Source: Candidatus Gribaldobacteria bacterium (GTDB lineage Bacteria > Patescibacteriota > Minisyncoccia > Minisyncoccales > CG1-02-41-26). From it: a stretch of 8,646 bases of DNA. Position numbers and translations under genes: made by a program. The stretch spans positions 1 to 8,646 of the forward strand of contig JAPLWD010000072.1 of the NCBI GenBank assembly GCA_026396775.1, given 5' to 3'. Shown one piece after another: positions 6,491-8,646 of the stretch (the stretch's first letter is position 1; every line of letters starts with the position of its first letter). The notes under the pieces were generated by a model. That model did not search any database, was not told where the DNA came from, and saw only the letters and a program-made list of their open reading frames with translations.

Positions 6491-6561
6491 AGCGAGTGGG
6501 GGGAATCGAACCCCTATCTATTCCTTGGGAAGGAATCATTCTACCACTGAACTACACTCGC
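6491..6561 (-). tRNA. tRNA-Gly (anticodon CCC)
   Basis: A full cloverleaf on the minus strand, 71 nt including the discriminator. The acceptor is GCGAGTG/CACTCGC, the D arm GTTC/GAAT with loop AGTGGTA, and the anticodon stem ATTCC/GGAAT with loop TTCCCAA, so positions 34-36 are CCC, reading GGG. The T arm is AGGGG/CCCCC (one A-C mismatch at the stem base) with loop TTCGATT. The discriminator U73 is as expected for bacterial Gly tRNAs. CCA is not encoded. It precedes tRNA-Thr. Confidence 0.94.
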
Positions 6562-6579
6562 ATATTTCTAACGGAACTT

Positions 6580-6610
6580 GAGTAGCAAACGCAACGCTAC
6601 TGCGTTACTC
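6580..6610. repeat. Palindromic sequence between the FtsB-like gene and tRNA-Gly
   Basis: GAGTA (6580-6584) and TACTC (6606-6610) pair, and inside them AACGC/GCGTT (6593-6606) or AGTAGC/GCTACT can pair as alternatives. There is no T tract on either side, so it is not a standard intrinsic terminator. It lies in the leader region of the tRNA pair. The remaining spacer (6562-6654) shows no convincing promoter. Confidence 0.35.
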
Positions 6611-6654
6611 TCGCTTATTTTAAAACTTGAATTTGATAACTAAAATGATATACT

Positions 6655-7026
6655 TTAATTACCAAAAATTAATTGCCATAAGTTTTTTTTATTTAAATCT
6701 TGATTTTCCTTTTTCTCACTTGATGTAGCGTCTACAAAAAGAGGAAAAATAATCACCTGCTCACCTTGTTTTTGTAAGTTTAAATCCTCTCGGGCTAGCC
6801 TTTCTAGATAACTAGATAAACCATCTCCTGAAAATTGAGCGCCTAAAATTTTGCTTCGCTCCCTTAAAACTCCAACTTCCTTCTTTAATGAATTTAATTC
6901 TCTCTCAAGCCCCATCCTCCTTTTAAAGATACCCCAATTCAAATAAATTAAAAGCCCCAGAAGCAAGGCAACAATAATAAAAATAATAACGGATATAGTT
7001 TTAAAACGCTTGTTAAGCTTATCCAT
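6655..7026 (-). CDS. FtsB/DivIC-family septum formation initiator
   Basis: A 123-residue single-pass membrane protein. A short basic N-terminus (MDKLNKRFK) precedes a membrane span (about 9-29). A coiled coil follows (about 35-62, ERELNSLKKEVGVLRERSK), then the family signature YLERLAREDLNLQKQGEQVIIFP (73-95), matching the x-E-x-x-AR-E-x-L-x-x-x-x-x-GE-x-V pattern of FtsB/DivIC. A polar tail ends the protein. In known systems these proteins bridge FtsL and FtsQ/DivIB outside the membrane and help recruit or activate septal wall synthesis. The start is supported by AAAGGA 9 nt upstream, one of the few Shine-Dalgarno-like sites in this window. It is not in the same tight cluster as ftsEX: two tRNAs and a repeat lie between. 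FtsB and DivIC cannot be told apart by sequence alone. Confidence 0.85.
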   Translation of the reverse strand: MDKLNKRFKTISVIIFIIVALLLGLLIYLNWGIFKRRMGLERELNSLKKEVGVLRERSKILGAQFSGDGLSSYLERLAREDLNLQKQGEQVIIFPLFVDATSSEKKENQDLNKKNLWQLIFGN

Positions 7027-7035
7027 AAGTATATA

Positions 7036-7041
7036 TCCTTT
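7036..7041 (-). promoter_or_regulatory. Shine-Dalgarno-like site of the FtsB-family gene
   Basis: The minus strand reads AAAGGA followed by nine bases and ATG at 7026. It fixes this start. It stands out because most other genes here have no purine-rich site, relying instead on coupling or a leaderless mRNA. Confidence 0.55.
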
Positions 7042-7068
7042 TACAGATATAGGTAAAAAACTACAAAT

Positions 7069-7167
7069 ATGACTAATAAAAAAATTATTAAAGCCATTTG
7101 GGTCATCTTAGTTTCATTTATAGTTGTATCAATGGTTCTCTCCCTCATCCTACCCTCATTCTTCTAA
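7069..7167 (+). CDS. 32-residue single-span membrane peptide
   Basis: An ATG-to-TAA frame on the plus strand encodes 32 residues. The basic N-terminus is MTNKKIIK; a hydrophobic run covers residues 9-28 (AIWVILVSFIVVSMVLSLIL), and the peptide ends PSFF. The composition is that of a one-span inner-membrane peptide, and the positive N-terminus predicts an N-in orientation. It reminds me of very short KKIIK...SMVLSL.LP peptides seen in other Patescibacteria, but I cannot check this. It lies between lepA and the FtsB-like gene on the opposite strand, 42 nt from the start of the latter, so the two could share a divergent control region. A weak candidate promoter is TTGTTA (7010-7015) with TATATC (7032-7037), spacer 16. 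No function can be assigned; the alternative is a chance hydrophobic frame. Confidence 0.55.
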   Translation: MTNKKIIKAIWVILVSFIVVSMVLSLILPSFF

Positions 7168-7188
7168 TTAACATCCTCTTAGGCCCCC

Positions 7189-7872
7189 CTAGTCTTTTAG
7201 AATTTTTAAAAATACTTCGGCTGGGATACTCACCCGGCCTTTTTGTTTTAGCTCGGCCTTACCCCTTTTCTGTTTTTCCCAAAGTTTTTTTCTCCTCGTG
7301 ATATCGCCTCCATACAAATGTGCCGTTACATCCTTTTTTAACGCCTTAATCGTTTCACGAGCTATAATATTGCCTGCCACTACGGCTTGCAACGCCACGG
7401 TAAATTGTTGGGGTGGCAAAACATCTTTAAGTTTTTCCAGGAACTTTCTTCCCTCGGTATAAGCTTCCACCCTTGACACTATTTTAGCAAAAACATCCTC
7501 TTTATTACCAGCAATCAAGATGTCTAATTTTACAAGATCTGAAATTTCAAAACCAATAGTTTCAAAATTAAAAGAAGCATATCCCTCTGTTGCACTTTTT
7601 AGCTTATCATAAAAACTGCCTGTAATAATTTCTCTCAAGGGAGCCTGTGCCTCTACAATCGATTTTTGATAAGTTAAAGACTTAGTTGATTTTAAAGCAA
7701 TCTTAAAATCTTGCAGAACCTTTACCACTTGGCTGAAATAGTTATTGGGCACAACAATCTCAAGTTGAGCCCAAGGCTCTTCGATAATGTCTATTTGAGA
7801 CGGATCTGGCCACAAAGCCGGTGAAGAAACAAAAATTTCTTTCTGATTTTTAAGTTTAATTTTAAAAATAAC
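7189..7872 (-). pseudogene. lepA: Elongation factor 4 (LepA), C-terminal part of broken gene
   Basis: LepA is a ribosome-associated GTPase of the EF-G family. This frame holds its C-terminal half. Homology starts at VIFKIKLKNQKEIFVSSPAL (from 7872) and continues through LWPDPSQIDIIEEPWA. The EF-G domain V-like segment (LEIVVPNNYFSQVVKVLQDF) and the LepA-specific C-terminal domain follow, with YGGDITRRKKLWEKQKRGKA and the closing VSIPAEVFLKIL. A TTG at 7815 could be read as a start, but it lies inside the conserved region and has no supporting signal. The frame is +1 relative to the N-terminal part, and about 21 residues expected between the two parts are absent. No other damage is seen, so the break is either recent or an assembly artefact. 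Without the upstream part this piece has no GTPase domain. Confidence 0.88.
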
Positions 7873-8646
7873 CGTGTAAGGCTCCTAAAAAACCACACCT
7901 GAATCCCCTGCCCAAAGCTAGCTTAGATTCTGATTCAAACCTAAGAGCAGGATCATTTAATTGCAGTTTCAAAAGTGCGTCTTTTAGGCTGGGAAATTGA
8001 TCGGCATCTCGCGTGTAGAGACTCAAAAATAAAACTTGTCGGGGGTCTTGATATGCAAGTAAGGCTAAGCTACTCAAATCCTGTTTGCCCTGTGTTAAAA
8101 CCTTGCTTGATATTAAAGTGTCGCCCACTCTAACTCTCAACGGCTCCTTAATACCAGTTTTAATATACCCTATTTCTCCGGCCTTCAAAACAGAGCCTTC
8201 ACTTAATTGCGGTAAAAAATAACCGATTTCTTTAACTTGAAGATTAGTTTTAGTAGCAATTAAATAAGCTTCTTCCCCTTTTTTAATTTGACCGCTAAAA
8301 ACTCTGATATAAGCAATCACTCCCGAAAATGAATCATATTTAGAATCAAAAACCAAGGCCTTAAAATCAGCATTTTCTAGCTGACTGGGAGCAGGTACTT
8401 TTTCAATTATTTCTTTTAGTAACAAGTCAATGTTTGTTCCTTCTTTGCCTGAAATAGCCAAAATACTTTCCGCAGAAACATTTAAAACATCCGCTAACTC
8501 TTTCTTAATTTCTTCAACCTTGGCTTGAGGAAGATCAATTTTGTTAACTGCCCCAATTATCTTCAAACCTTGTTTTTGAGCTTGTTCTAAATTAAAAAGA
8601 GTTTGAGCTTGAACTCCCTTAACAGCATCCACCAGCAACACTGCCC
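7862..8646 (-). pseudogene. lepA: Elongation factor 4 (LepA), N-terminal part of broken gene, 5' end outside window
   Basis: The frame is open to the window edge, and the first visible residues are AVLLVDAVKGVQAQTL. The GTG at 8641 is an internal Val codon of the conserved (A)LLVDA motif, not a start. The G-domain motifs NKIDLP (G4) and the G5-like ISGKEG are visible; G1-G3 lie beyond 8646. Domain II follows (KALVFDSKYDSFSGVIAYIRVFSG). Domain III then reaches LGRGFRCGFLGALHG, the LepA hallmark, and two codons later the frame hits TAA at 7864. In intact LepA this motif is followed by a helix of the type EII-x-RL-x-RE and T-x-P before V-x-Y/F. That stretch is missing and the frame changes. A protein ending here would lack the rest of domain III, domain V and the C-terminal domain. 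LepA is dispensable in E. coli, so loss is possible. Confidence 0.9.

Noticed and set aside
6349..6585. Plus-strand frame of 78 codons
   Set aside because: It is antisense across both tRNA genes (Thr and Gly) and has no protein-like features.
3319..6610. CRISPR array
   Set aside because: The repeated sequences are two palindromic element copies nearly 3 kb apart plus single hairpins, with no regular repeat-spacer pattern and no cas gene.
7098..7301. Plus-strand frame of 67 codons
   Set aside because: It overlaps the well-supported lepA C-terminus and the 32-codon ORF in another frame, and its composition looks random.
7855..7885. Programmed frameshift or bypass in lepA
   Set aside because: A shift could change frame but could not restore about 21 absent residues. 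There is also no extra DNA between the two halves to bypass.
1..8646. UGA recoded to glycine (Gracilibacteria/Absconditabacteria code)
   Set aside because: The 511-residue gene ends in TGA, a complete prfB is present, and the conserved genes need no in-frame UGA.

Overview
The window is AT-rich bacterial chromosome that most resembles the Candidate Phyla Radiation (Patescibacteria), probably a Parcubacteria-type lineage. This is inferred from several traits. Two surface proteins carry motifs typical of that group. A predicted membrane-anchored protein has an excisionase-like helix-turn-helix. The gene order is prfB-ftsE-ftsX, the tRNAs lack an encoded CCA end, and Shine-Dalgarno sites are sparse. 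UGA is read as stop here: one gene ends in TGA and a UGA-reading release factor 2 is present. The Gracilibacteria-type code is therefore excluded.

All protein genes lie on the minus strand except one very small ORF, so transcription runs from high to low coordinates. At 7189-8646 is lepA (elongation factor 4). Its 5' end lies outside the window, and the gene is broken at about 7872/7873 by a short missing segment plus a frame change. A 32-codon ORF for a hydrophobic peptide sits on the plus strand at 7069-7167. It is divergent from a small FtsB/DivIC-family division protein (6655-7026). Next come tRNA-Gly(CCC) and tRNA-Thr(CGT), then a palindromic intergenic repeat (6292-6364).

The cluster prfB (release factor 2), ftsE and ftsX follows with tight spacing. 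The FtsE ATPase and FtsX permease form the division-linked complex that controls cell-wall hydrolysis. A half copy of the intergenic repeat touches the ftsX stop codon. It is followed by tRNA-Gln(CTG) and a hairpin terminator (3319-3351).

The last unit (1-3275) is a likely three-gene operon. A near-consensus promoter is placed so that transcription would start on the ATG, giving a leaderless mRNA. The operon encodes: (1) a 334-residue protein with a cytoplasmic helix-turn-helix, one membrane span and an outer domain; (2) a 511-residue surface protein with a duplicated cysteine motif, two fibronectin-III-like domains and a C-terminal membrane anchor; (3) a secreted fibre-like protein that runs off the window edge. 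The gaps are 14 nt and a 4-nt ATGA overlap. This operon is the best candidate for an undescribed system: a possible membrane-embedded DNA-binding protein made together with cell-surface, perhaps host-contact, proteins. That role is inference.
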